64,000 nucleotides of DNA from Burkholderiales bacterium (lineage in GTDB: Bacteria > Pseudomonadota > Gammaproteobacteria > Burkholderiales > UBA11063), in contig JAJFBE010000008.1 of assembly GCA_020697255.1 (NCBI GenBank), forward strand, positions 1 through 64,000, given 5' to 3'. A model generated the notes under the pieces. The model had not been told where the DNA came from. It did no database searches and saw nothing but the letters and a program-made list of their open reading frames with translations. How positions within the stretch are numbered: the first letter of the stretch is position 1; every line of letters starts with the position of its first letter. A program made the translations under genes and the position numbers. This document shows, piece by piece, positions 27,314-35,965 of this stretch.

Positions 27314-27835
27314 TTATTGTTTCATTTGCTGGTCATTTGCTGGTCATTTGCACATCAAGCCCCACATTGGATATGCCATTTTAAAATGTTCAATAAAATC
27401 AATGGATTACATAGAAGGTTTCATTTGCTGGTCATTTGCAGCATAACAGCAGCCTATGTTTTGGATAAATTGTAAAATCTCATGATTTTTACTTGTTTTA
27501 AATCCGGCATTTTGAGTAAATATGTTGGAGCACAATATACCTGTACTTGTTTTGAAAACGACACGTGTGGGAAAATGGATAAAGACGTGTAGTTGTACTG
27601 TTTAGACGAACAATTAATAAACCTGTAATAATTTTTCAGCAATTAGCCGTAAATATTTATTTACTAATAATTTACATACAAATTGGCTAAAAACTTGGTC
27701 TTAAAACTAAAAATGTTATGAATTTTTGCTTAATTTGAAAAAAGCCATATGTATAAATTGGATAAGTACTCAAAAGATCAAAATATTTAATTCAAAATTA
27801 TTATAATTAAAGAATATTTATTGAAGGAAAATATT
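27314..27835. repeat. intergenic region with CATTTGCTGGT direct repeats
   Basis: About 520 bases without a convincing gene. The 11-base unit CATTTGCTGGT occurs at 27323 and 27334, followed by a partial CATTTGC, and again at 27422 followed by a partial CATTTGC. The rest is AT-rich and leads into the GAAGGA site of the next gene. The repeats could be iteron-like protein-binding sites or slippage products. Confidence 0.5.
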
Positions 27836-29893
27836 ATGCAACTGAAGAAAATCATATTATTTATTATCATTAGTTTAGCTGTACTTATTAATACTTCCTT
27901 TGCAAGCCGCTCTCCATCTGCATACACAACTACTGAAGTAAAAGCTACTAAGTCAGATCATATAGGTAATATGCTTCTTAAAGCAATCTCTCTTATTGGC
28001 ATTCCTTACAAGAAAAACGGGACTAACCCGGATCAAGGGCTAGATGATGCCGGATTCGTTCATTACTTATTTTTTAGCTCTATGGGAATAAATTTACCAA
28101 ATACAACGCAAGAAATCTCAAAAGTAGGTAAATCAATAAATTTACAAGAAGTAGAGCCAGGGGATTTGTTATTTTTTAATACCAAGTATGGGTCTAATAC
28201 ATATGTTGCGATTTATCTTGGAAATAATAGGTTCATTCAGGCATCACCAATAGATGGTGTTAAAATTACAAAAATTAATAGCAGCTGGGGTGAGAGGATC
28301 AATGTTGCTAAACGCGTTGTACAAGAAAATGAAGATGATGGCGGTCACACTAGTTTTGAGAGCTTTCAAGCTGTTAATACCACTTCTGACGCTTCGGCCA
28401 CACCCAAACCACTCGCAGATTCTTTAATTAATGCCGTAGAAATAAGCTGCGATTATTTAATTAAAAAGCATAAGTATAAAGAAGGTTTACAGCTTTGTTT
28501 GAAAGATGCTATGGCAGGAGATATATCTGCTCAAACTAATTTGGGGTATATGTACAATTATGGGAACGGCGTAGCACAAGATTACAACAAAGCATTCCTT
28601 TGGTACTCTACAGCAGCTGCTCAGGGTGATTCATATGCACAATCCAATTTAGGAGATATGTATTATACTGGACATGGAGTAACGCAAGATTATAACAAAG
28701 CTTTCTTTTGGTATTATAAAGCAGCAGCCCAAGGAGATTCATACGCACAGTATAGTTTAGGAGGTATGTATTATGTTGGAAATGGAGTAGCACAAAATTA
28801 TCAGGAAGCAATTCAATGGTATACCAAATCTGCAACTCAAGGGAATGCTGATGCGCAGTATAACCTTGGCATTATCTATTATAATGGAAATGGAGTTCCT
28901 AAAAACTATCAACAAGCTTTCCAGTGGTTCACTAGATCTGCAAATCAACACAATATAGAAGCTCAAAATAATTTAGGAGTAATGTATAAATTTGGCGAAG
29001 GTGTAACACAGAACTATCAGTTAGCATTTGAACTATTTAAAAATGCTGCCGAGGAAAATAATGCAGATGCACAAACCAATTTAGCAAGCTTATATCATGA
29101 CGGCCTTGGGGTTTCAAAAGATTACCGCCAAGCTTTTAAATTGTATACTAAGTCAGCAAACCAAGGTAATACTATAGCTCAACAGCAATTAATGATGATG
29201 CAAAAATATAATGAAATAAGTATTTTGGATCAGATTAATTTGGCAATCCTTAGCTTAGGAATACTTGTTATTTTAATATTTGGAACCATAGTTGGCATTG
29301 TAATATATAAATTTAGCAAACTAAATGATGGTTTTATAAAGAATGGTTGTCATAAAATTAATAAGCTCTGCCGGAGACTAGCTATTATTATTGCTATTTT
29401 AAGTTTAATTCCTGTTTCTACCATAATAATAAATAATGCTACATCTTTTGTTATTGGGGTAGTAGAAGGAATTGTTAATGCAATAGCATATTTCCTACTA
29501 TATTTGGAGCTTGATAAAACTTTCCAGACGAAACTTACTAGAATATATATATTATCAATAATTCTAGCAGTAATATCTTTATTCGTGCTTGGAATCGGAT
29601 ACTTTATATTTATGTCCAGTTCAGTTTCATTAAGTGCAAAAATCATGATAGTGCTCATGAGTTATATTACATACTTTTTACTTCCTATTACTCTTTTACA
29701 TAGAACCGGTTTAAATATTGATATTATTGCAGAAAGTACTTCTAATCACCTATTTAGTTATAGTGCAAAACTAATGAAGATTGCAGCTTATACAATGCCT
29801 ATATTTGTCGGGGTACTAATTTTGATTATTGCACAAATACTCTTTTTATTTGCATGTATAATGGATGATACCATTACATTACCTAAAAATTGA
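27836..29893 (+). CDS. NlpC/P60-like pseudoenzyme fused to Sel1 repeats and a membrane domain
   Basis: A 685-residue protein. GAAGGA precedes the ATG at 27836, so this start is preferred over the upstream TTG. A signal peptide ends near NTSFAS. Residues about 40-140 match NlpC/P60 (LIGIPYKKNGTNPDQGLDD, GDLLFFN, VAIYLGNNRFIQASP). However, the catalytic Cys of the usual DCSGF is Asp (DDAGF) and the usual His of SHVGIYLG is Tyr (TYVAIYLG), so hydrolase activity is unlikely. Six 36-residue Sel1 repeats follow (about 200-430), then a C-terminal domain of five or so membrane helices. It starts 520 bases after the truncated ATPase and is followed by the Mrr-type gene. It could bind cell-wall peptides or scaffold a membrane complex. 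Confidence 0.8.
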   Translation: MQLKKIILFIIISLAVLINTSFASRSPSAYTTTEVKATKSDHIGNMLLKAISLIGIPYKKNGTNPDQGLDDAGFVHYLFFSSMGINLPNTTQEISKVGKSINLQEVEPGDLLFFNTKYGSNTYVAIYLGNNRFIQASPIDGVKITKINSSWGERINVAKRVVQENEDDGGHTSFESFQAVNTTSDASATPKPLADSLINAVEISCDYLIKKHKYKEGLQLCLKDAMAGDISAQTNLGYMYNYGNGVAQDYNKAFLWYSTAAAQGDSYAQSNLGDMYYTGHGVTQDYNKAFFWYYKAAAQGDSYAQYSLGGMYYVGNGVAQNYQEAIQWYTKSATQGNADAQYNLGIIYYNGNGVPKNYQQAFQWFTRSANQHNIEAQNNLGVMYKFGEGVTQNYQLAFELFKNAAEENNADAQTNLASLYHDGLGVSKDYRQAFKLYTKSANQGNTIAQQQLMMMQKYNEISILDQINLAILSLGILVILIFGTIVGIVIYKFSKLNDGFIKNGCHKINKLCRRLAIIIAILSLIPVSTIIINNATSFVIGVVEGIVNAIAYFLLYLELDKTFQTKLTRIYILSIILAVISLFVLGIGYFIFMSSSVSLSAKIMIVLMSYITYFLLPITLLHRTGLNIDIIAESTSNHLFSYSAKLMKIAAYTMPIFVGVLILIIAQILFLFACIMDDTITLPKN

Positions 29894-29967
29894 TTCAATA
29901 ATGCTAATGCAAATAGAAATCATTGTTGTATATATAATTAAACTAAACAAAGTATGGAGAGATCATT

Positions 29968-31530
29968 ATGGCAAGGAATCCAAGTATTATGACAATAATA
30001 AAACAGGGTATTATTGAATCAGAGAGAGAGAATAGAAGACGTATTAGAGAATTAAAAGCGCAAGAGCGTTATTTAAAAATTGAAATAAAGGAAAATAATA
30101 TTCGTTATGCTAAAGAAATTACAGATAAAGCTGAGATTGAAAGAAATGTACTATTATCAGTGTTGAAAGATTCTATCAGCAAGCAAAAATCTTTTTGTTT
30201 GCAAAATTACATCATTAGAGAGAATTTTTCCGAAGAAAAACCAATAGAACCTCTATATAAAACGATCCCCGTAATGCCAGAATTAAGGGTTGGACTTAAT
30301 TCGCAAAACTTTATCAATAAGCTTAAAAAACTAGTATTTGAGAAAATACATAAAATTAAATCTACTAAATGGAAAAAATTAAAAGAAAAGCTAGACGTTA
30401 AAAACCAGGTACTCGAAGGAAAATATACAGATGAATTAGTTCTTTGGCAAAATAAACAAAATGCGTTTGAAGAGCATAAAGCTTCAAATAATAATAAATT
30501 AGAAAAATACCAAATGTTGCTAAACCAAGGCAAAAAAGAAGGGGTGGAATTTTATTTTGATTTAGCTCTAACTAGTTTTGAATATGAATCTAATTACTTC
30601 GATTGTGATTACAAATTAGAATATAAAGAAGATAGCCATATATTAGTTGTAGATTTTTCATTACCTCTTATAGATGATATACCTAAAATAAAGCAGGTAA
30701 AATATATCGCTACAAGGGATGAATTTGCAGAAACTCTGTTGTTAGAAAAAGATTTAGCTAAAATATATGATGAAATTCTATACCAAATGACTTTACGTGT
30801 GGTATATGGTCTTTATTCTGTTGATGATGTGGATTTACTGGACTCAATTGTGTTTAACGGCTGGATTACTCAAGTAAATAAAGCAAATGGGAAAATAGCA
30901 ACCAATTGTATACTTACATTACAAACAACTAAGAGTAAGTTTATGCAATTAAATCTATATAATGTTGATCCGAAAGTATGCTTTAAAGGCCTTAAAGGAA
31001 TATCAGGTGCTAAATTATGTGACTTTGTACCTGTAGCACCAATTTTAAAATTAGATACTAACGATAGCCGGTTTGTAGAATCCTATAATGTAGTAGAAAA
31101 AATTGAAGGTTTTAATTTGGCTGCCATTGACTGGGCGGATTTCGAGCATTTAATAAGGGAAATTTTCGAAAAAGAATTTGCACCTCATGATGGGGAAATT
31201 AAGATAACAAGAGCTAGTAAAGACGGTGGTGTAGACGCAGTTATTTTCGACCCAGATCCAATAAGGGGTGGGAAATTTATTATTCAAGCTAAAAGATATA
31301 CCAATGTAGTTGGAGTCTCAGCAGTAAGGGATTTATATGGAACCCTAATGAATGAAGGAGCTGTAAAAGGTATTCTTGTTACTACCTCGCATTATGGAGC
31401 TGACTCATATGAATTTGCTAAAGATAAGCCATTAACACTACTCGATGGAAGCAATCTATTACACTTATTAGAAAAGCATGGTCATAAAGCATATATCAAT
31501 TTAATGGAAGCTAAAAAACTAAGAAATTAG
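29968..31530 (+). CDS. restriction endonuclease-like protein with C-terminal Mrr domain
   Basis: A 520-residue protein with a charged coiled-coil N-terminus (about residues 10-60) and a long central part of unknown fold. The C-terminal Mrr-cat domain (about 380-515) has DWADFEHLIREIFEKEF, SKDGGVDAVIFDPDP and FIIQAKRYTNVVGVSAVRDL, giving the PD-(D/E)xK-type residues Asp and QAK. Mrr-family nucleases cut modified or foreign DNA. GGAGAG precedes the ATG. It lies 75 bases after the NlpC/Sel1 gene and just before a structured RNA-like segment, within the tRNA-Leu island, a context fitting phage defence. No methyltransferase partner is seen. Confidence 0.8.
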   Translation: MARNPSIMTIIKQGIIESERENRRRIRELKAQERYLKIEIKENNIRYAKEITDKAEIERNVLLSVLKDSISKQKSFCLQNYIIRENFSEEKPIEPLYKTIPVMPELRVGLNSQNFINKLKKLVFEKIHKIKSTKWKKLKEKLDVKNQVLEGKYTDELVLWQNKQNAFEEHKASNNNKLEKYQMLLNQGKKEGVEFYFDLALTSFEYESNYFDCDYKLEYKEDSHILVVDFSLPLIDDIPKIKQVKYIATRDEFAETLLLEKDLAKIYDEILYQMTLRVVYGLYSVDDVDLLDSIVFNGWITQVNKANGKIATNCILTLQTTKSKFMQLNLYNVDPKVCFKGLKGISGAKLCDFVPVAPILKLDTNDSRFVESYNVVEKIEGFNLAAIDWADFEHLIREIFEKEFAPHDGEIKITRASKDGGVDAVIFDPDPIRGGKFIIQAKRYTNVVGVSAVRDLYGTLMNEGAVKGILVTTSHYGADSYEFAKDKPLTLLDGSNLLHLLEKHGHKAYINLMEAKKLRN

Positions 31531-31689
31531 TGAGTAATTGTCCATGCTAGCATAAAAATAGAATTTTACTGTTCAATTTACCTCTAGAAGTCAGCAATAG
31601 TAATTCTCTAATCCCACACCTTTTACTAATAATAATCAAACTTTTATTAACATAATGACATAAACTAATGGTAAGATAACGGTCAAGGA

Positions 31690-31852
31690 CTTAGTAACTC
31701 CTAAACACAAGAAGCATACCCAACATAGTTAGGTTCGGAGTTCCCGGACTACCTCTATGCCGGGAGGGGCTAATAAAATACCCGCAAGGGGAATACGCCC
31801 AGCCGTCTTGTGTCGGTGTTACTAAACTCCTGGCTTCCTACTTAGTAACTAG
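31690..31852. ncRNA. structured RNA-like segment after the Mrr-type gene
   Basis: This 160-base stretch is GC-richer than its surroundings and folds as nested helices. TTAGTAAC (31691-31698) pairs with GTTACTAA (31818-31825), and ACACAAGA (31705-31712) with TCTTGTGT (31806-31813). Between them lie CCCGG/CCGGG (31743-31764) and a CCC-GCAA-GGG hairpin with a GNRA tetraloop (31781-31790). The motif CTTAGTAACT recurs at 31841, and AAACACAAG follows both copies. I match it to no known RNA family. Confidence 0.5.
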
Positions 31853-31887
31853 GAAATTAGTAATAATAAAACACAAGGAATGTACCA

Positions 31888-31965
31888 ATGATTATATCTA
31901 ATCTTATTCTATTAAACATACAACAGCAAATCAAAAATGACGAAGTGGCGGTATGCCATGGCTAA
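31888..31965 (+). CDS. possible 25-residue leader peptide
   Basis: CAAGGA lies seven to ten bases before an ATG at 31888, opening MIISNLILLNIQQQIKNDEV and ending at 31965. It overlaps the start of the next gene in another frame, so its translation could feed ribosomes to the 135-residue gene. A short leader peptide is plausible; a chance ORF cannot be excluded. Confidence 0.3.
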   Translation: MIISNLILLNIQQQIKNDEVAVCHG

Positions 31966-32344
31966 TTATTTTTCAACTAGCCAAAAAATTGCTTTAGCTA
32001 ACAATATCGTATCTGAATTTTGTAATAATGTATCACATCATGCACCTATGCTTGATGAGATACGAGAAATGGAACAGAGATATATTAGCAGCAATGGCCG
32101 AAGCTGGGATCTTAGTGATTTTTGTATTCGGATATCAGAAATACCGGTGAAATACTTTAAATTGATGCTGACGATGAGATGGCTTGATTTTGATACAGAA
32201 GAACCAATTTCATCTCTAATTGGGTTTTATAAATCTGTATATCATGGCAAACAAGGTTTTACTAAAATTGAACATTTTATAACAGTAGAAGCTTATATTG
32301 ATTTGCTATTTATTGAATTGGAGCTTACTAAAATGTATGAGTAA
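31937..32344 (+). CDS. hypothetical 135-residue protein
   Basis: A soluble protein with no signal peptide (MANYFSTSQKIALANNIVSE, then CNNVSHHAPMLDEIREME). It is acidic and aromatic in its second half and carries no motif I recognise. Two starts are possible, 31937 and the in-frame ATG at 31958; neither has a strong ribosome-binding site, and overlap with the upstream short ORF suggests coupling. It follows the Mrr-type gene and the RNA-like segment on the same strand. A partner role with either is possible but untested. Confidence 0.5.
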   Translation: MTKWRYAMANYFSTSQKIALANNIVSEFCNNVSHHAPMLDEIREMEQRYISSNGRSWDLSDFCIRISEIPVKYFKLMLTMRWLDFDTEEPISSLIGFYKSVYHGKQGFTKIEHFITVEAYIDLLFIELELTKMYE

Positions 32345-32482
32345 ATTAAATCCTGTTCTGGCAACATTAAATATGTGTATTTAACAAGTATCCGTGCTAT
32401 TTTGAATCTCTCTATTTTCTTCCACACCTACCTACCTGAAGATATTTGGTAAAAGGATTTAACTTGTTGATATGTAGTAATT

Positions 32483-32512
32483 ATTTCTGTATATACATGT
32501 ATATACAGAAAT
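32483..32512. promoter_or_regulatory. 30-bp perfect palindrome (operator-like)
   Basis: A perfect palindrome centred on 32497/32498. Its core is two adjacent copies of the self-complementary decamer TGTATATACA, flanked by ATTTC and GAAAT. It lies in the 295-base gap between converging genes, about 800 bases from the nearest visible start on the right. It has the look of a dimer-of-dimers repressor site. The sequence resembles a LexA box but the half-site spacing is wrong. Confidence 0.5.
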
Positions 32513-32639
32513 TAAAAATGTAAATACATCAGCCTGTTATAAAAAATGGCATGTCTATACGCTGATATACAGTATTTCTAGATCTAATTACTTGAACTAA
32601 AATGTTCAATCTAGTAAATATTGAATCATCAAATAGTCA

Positions 32640-33308
32640 CTACTTGCTGGGCTTATTTGCCGGATTAGGTTTACCTGGCAGTTGATGTTGTACTGGTGGT
32701 TTCGTGACTTTAGGCCTGTGGTCAGTTGCAAAATTGGTTGACGCCTGAGTGTATTTCGTATTATTTGTAGGTTTATTTGTCATGATATATGCTAGTCCTA
32801 TTATAAAAATTAAAAATGTTAATAAATTAATTGCTAAAACAATGATTTTGGCCAATGATAATTTTTTAAAAATTGGTAAATATTCATTATTTCTTTGTAT
32901 AGTTTCAGCAACTTTTTTGATAAATTGATTACTCGTAGTAATGTTATCATTATATTCAGCTGGTTTACTTGCTTCTAATAACTCTACTGATTGTGTATGC
33001 CTTTTTCCATATACGTACTCATGAATAAATAGATAAATGGATATTATGAGTAAGCATGAAAAAAAGGATGCGATACACACGATATATATCCATCTGAGAA
33101 TAAGATTATCTTGTAGAATTGATCTAACATCAGATGAAAGTAAAAAACCAGTGATCAATGCATTTGGTATTACATTGAATTTGAATATTATGTCATTTAT
33201 AAGGTCATAAGTTTCATTTAGGCATGTACCAAGGTTATTTGCTGAATTCTCTAATTGATCCCTAGCATTGTCAATTTCATCCTTATTGTCTAATTTATTT
33301 TTATTCAT
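32640..33308 (-). CDS. hypothetical membrane protein with Pro-rich tail
   Basis: A 222-residue protein starting at the ATG at 33308 with TGTGGA upstream; an in-frame GTG lies nine bases earlier. It begins with an acidic helix (DEIDNARDQLENSANNLG), has two clear membrane segments (about residues 65-95 and 155-180), and ends in a basic Pro-rich tail containing KVTKPPVQ and LPGKPNPANKP. The small ORF just upstream ends with a similar PVTKPPIPP motif. No known family. Together with the small ORF and the replisome organiser it forms a leftward gene group from an integrated phage-like element. Confidence 0.55.
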   Translation of the reverse strand: MNKNKLDNKDEIDNARDQLENSANNLGTCLNETYDLINDIIFKFNVIPNALITGFLLSSDVRSILQDNLILRWIYIVCIASFFSCLLIISIYLFIHEYVYGKRHTQSVELLEASKPAEYNDNITTSNQFIKKVAETIQRNNEYLPIFKKLSLAKIIVLAINLLTFLIFIIGLAYIMTNKPTNNTKYTQASTNFATDHRPKVTKPPVQHQLPGKPNPANKPSK

Positions 33309-33333
33309 AAAATCCACATGAAAATTGAATTTT

Positions 33334-33438
33334 TTATTTATTTGGTGGTATAGGGGGCTTCGTCACGGGCGCGCGCTTCAGAGGGACTCTCTCAGTATTG
33401 TTTGGTGGTGGAACTAATTTTACATTTTTCTCTGCCAT
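33334..33438 (-). CDS. 34-residue Pro-rich small protein
   Basis: AAGGAT lies five bases before the ATG at 33438. The product begins MAEKNVKLVPPPNN and ends RAPVTKPPIPPNK. It stops 25 bases before the membrane-protein gene and is transcribed with it. Its tail resembles that protein's Pro-rich tail (VTKPP in both), suggesting shared origin or a common binding partner. The clear ribosome-binding site supports translation. Confidence 0.5.
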   Translation of the reverse strand: MAEKNVKLVPPPNNTERVPLKRAPVTKPPIPPNK

Positions 33439-33505
33439 ATATTTTATCCTTATTTATTAGCTTTTGTTTATATAAATGTAAATATGTATTTTTCAAGTGG
33501 TCATT

Positions 33506-34513
33506 TTATTTATCAATCACTTGTTCAAGCAAGCAAACCCCAGTTAGCACTTCATGTTGGAAAATATAATCATACTGAGTAAGCCCTAATGATTTTCTGC
33601 GTTTTAGATGCTTGCGAATAAGAGTTATCTGCTCCTCTGTAAGCGGATTACAGGTTCTGGGGTCAACCCCTTTTAATAAATAACAGCGTTCCAAATAATT
33701 ACACAGCTCTCTTTTTTGTTGAGGAGTTTCCGGAATAATATAATCGGTGCCCAGATATTTAAGTTTGGGAGCCTGAGTTACATTCATTGAATGATTAGTT
33801 GGCTCCATAATACCTTTATAACCCCTGGAAATTGAATTTTCAATTAAATACACTATATTTTGCTTGGTTATAACAAGGTCATTAAGTTGTTTTAAAGTAA
33901 GCTCAATCTGCTGTAGTGATATAGATTCATGTTTATCTGCTTTGTACTTTGCCCAGGCTTGGATAGCTTTAATTTGTTCTGCCGTAAATTTATACTCAGA
34001 TTGTTCAATGCAGTTTAACCAAACATTACCCCCATTTAAACTTGGGGGACTATAAGGGGATTCTTTTTCTATCTCTAGCTCTGTATCTATCTCTTGTAGG
34101 ACATTGTCTTTTTTTGTCCGGGTTTTGTCCGAAAGCAAGTTCTGTTTTTGGCGGTATTCACGCTTCTTTTGTGCATAATCTGTTTCAGTACCAAGCATTT
34201 TGCTGACTTCACTCATAAATAATGCTCCATCATCTAGCTTTTCCATTAAACCTAAATTGGTAAATGTATTTACTGCTATTCTTACTACATCAATATTAGT
34301 ATGGGTAATTGTACTAAGCATATCCGGAGTATAAGGAATAGTATTTTTGAATATTAAACGACCATTATCGTTAATTGATTTGAGCATAAGCTTCAGATAA
34401 AATAGAATATAATCCATTCCATTAGGCATAGCCTCGATAATCTTAATTTCATCACGTTCAAAGAAGTTTTCTTGTAATTTAAGCCAGTAATAGCGTTTTT
34501 GTTGTGTAGAAAT
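33506..34513 (-). CDS. phage replisome organiser family protein, no ATG start
   Basis: A protein of about 335 residues. The conserved N-terminus of phage replisome organisers is present: RYYWLKLQENFFERDEIKII, then MPNGMDYILFYLKLMLKSIN, PYTPDMLSTITHTNIDVVR and a KKREYRQKQ segment. The frame is open back to about 34525 with no ATG upstream of internal Met codons. The best start is an ATT at 34513, nine bases after AAGGAT, either a rare ATT start or a mutated ATG. Starting at the internal ATG at 34429 would remove the family's first 25-30 residues. Members load helicase at phage origins. It neighbours attachment-like site 2. Confidence 0.7.
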   Translation of the reverse strand: MSTQQKRYYWLKLQENFFERDEIKIIEAMPNGMDYILFYLKLMLKSINDNGRLIFKNTIPYTPDMLSTITHTNIDVVRIAVNTFTNLGLMEKLDDGALFMSEVSKMLGTETDYAQKKREYRQKQNLLSDKTRTKKDNVLQEIDTELEIEKESPYSPPSLNGGNVWLNCIEQSEYKFTAEQIKAIQAWAKYKADKHESISLQQIELTLKQLNDLVITKQNIVYLIENSISRGYKGIMEPTNHSMNVTQAPKLKYLGTDYIIPETPQQKRELCNYLERCYLLKGVDPRTCNPLTEEQITLIRKHLKRRKSLGLTQYDYIFQHEVLTGVCLLEQVIDK

Positions 34514-34713
34514 AATTGTATCCTTGAAATATTAGTTAAAGATCAAGGAAAAATCACTTAAAGATTGAGAATTAAACCAGGTTAAAAATCTTGGGGATTT
34601 TCTGGGGATAATTATAACGATTAACTTAACTAAATATGATAGTTCAACAAAGAACTATTTTATAAAATTATCATTTAAACAAAAGATTAGATATATTTTG
34701 GATGATACCCAGG

Positions 34714-34815
34714 TGGTGCGGAAGAAGAGACTTCACTTTATATTTTTAACCCATTGAAAACATTAGCTTGGCGAGTTCTGGTGTATGTTATAGGACGTAA
34801 ATAGAGCGTACTTTA
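34714..34815. repeat. attachment-like site 2 (tRNA-Leu 3' end copy)
   Basis: Positions 34714-34732 repeat the tRNA-Leu 3' end (TGGTGCGGAAGAAGAGACT). The following 80 bases resemble those after site 3 (AACCCATTGA, AACATTAGCT, GCGAGTTCT, GTATGTTAT). A GGAC at 34793 and a variant GAGC at 34804 are 11 bases apart. It marks the boundary between the phage-like group on the left and the secreted-protein/oxyR segment on the right. Apart from this, 34526-34970 is AT-rich DNA without a gene. Confidence 0.7.
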
Positions 34816-34970
34816 CCAGTATATTAGGATACGGTGAATATAGATAAAATTAATATTAGTCAACGCTATCTATCAATATATATGGGAGTTGTAGCATTAA
34901 ATACTGGTTATTGAGGTTGGCAATTAGCTAGCCTCAATAATTTAATTAAATCAGTAGCACTTCATACTTA

Positions 34971-35837
34971 CTAATTTTTACAATACTTTAAATCTACTGG
35001 GTACATCGTTATATTGCAGCTTCTCTGTAAAGTTGGATACAGCATATTAGCAGAACCATCAGCAATATTTAGTGCGGCTGGACGATAATATACGTCTTCA
35101 CTATCGGCCTTTGTATAATCACATAAATTAGTCTGATCAGAATAAACACCGAGGTCATTATAAAAAGTAGTGCTAAAGCAATCGTCTCCATGGCTATATG
35201 TAATAAACCACCTAGTACCGTTTGAGCCAGAAGTATTAGTAAACCAACCAGTCTGCCCTAAAGGTTCTTTTGGAAGCGGAAAGTATCCTCCAGGTGCTAT
35301 TACACTACCAGCTTCAAGCGACAAAGGACTATCCTTGTGCCACCATTTCAACCAACCTGAATATTTTGGATAAGGTGTAGTTCCGTTATTTTCTGTCGTG
35401 AAAACTTGTAAGAAAGTAAGAGGTCTAGTGGTAGTATTATGTACTTGATAAGCTATATTTGAATCTGGGGCTGGGTCCATATTAGAGCAAGGGCCATCAG
35501 CAGAATAAGAAATTTGTGTTACATTTTGACGATTGCTGTAAACAGCGTTTCCATAGCTGTCAAAACCATAAGTTATGCTTGCTGTCTGAGTGGTATCAGT
35601 AACCACGAACAGATCATGTACAGGCATTAGATAAGTATATTGTGTGCAAAATGCGTTACCCGTTTCCATGACCCCAGATTTACTACTAATGCAGCGACCA
35701 TTTATATCACAAATAGCAAGGCTAACTGGAGGAGATGATGAAACACTGTAGCTTAACTTTTGGGCATTAGCTACGCTTACAAAAAGTGCAAATATAAAAA
35801 CTAAACGAGAAAGCAAGAACTTTTTTTTATTACTCAT
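34971..35837 (-). CDS. secreted Cys-containing hypothetical protein
   Basis: A 288-residue exported protein with a clear signal peptide (MSNKKKFLLSRLVFIFALF, cleavage after VANA). The mature part is rich in Thr, Ser, Tyr and Asn and has about nine cysteines (for example LAICDINGRCIS, GDDCFST, QRSCNITMYPVDLKYC), suggesting disulfide bonds. The text suggests a beta-rich fold, with some likeness to thaumatin- or aegerolysin-like secreted proteins, but I cannot assign a family. It lies alone between attachment-like site 2 and oxyR. Confidence 0.6.
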   Translation of the reverse strand: MSNKKKFLLSRLVFIFALFVSVANAQKLSYSVSSSPPVSLAICDINGRCISSKSGVMETGNAFCTQYTYLMPVHDLFVVTDTTQTASITYGFDSYGNAVYSNRQNVTQISYSADGPCSNMDPAPDSNIAYQVHNTTTRPLTFLQVFTTENNGTTPYPKYSGWLKWWHKDSPLSLEAGSVIAPGGYFPLPKEPLGQTGWFTNTSGSNGTRWFITYSHGDDCFSTTFYNDLGVYSDQTNLCDYTKADSEDVYYRPAALNIADGSANMLYPTLQRSCNITMYPVDLKYCKN

Positions 35838-35965
35838 TTTTTTTATCCTTTAAAATCATTAAAAAATTAACCTTATGTTCACAGAGAGGATTTTATCTAA
35901 TGTTGCTTGATAAATCCAATTGATTGTTACTATACAGTCAATAGATTTTAGCTATTGAGTGTGGT

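Noticed and set aside
27261-27642. Small ORFs on both strands after the truncated ATPase
   Set aside because: They arise from the direct-repeat region or AT-rich DNA, lack ribosome-binding sites and have no protein-like conservation pattern.
31690-31852. 6S RNA, SRP RNA, RNase P RNA or a group II intron
   Set aside because: Length and helix order fit none of these; the 6S bubble, the SRP GGAAG loop and domain V of group II introns are not recognisable, and there is no reverse transcriptase.
32483-32512. LexA (SOS) box
   Set aside because: CTG and CAG half-sites are 16 bases apart instead of the CTGT-N8-ACAG layout.
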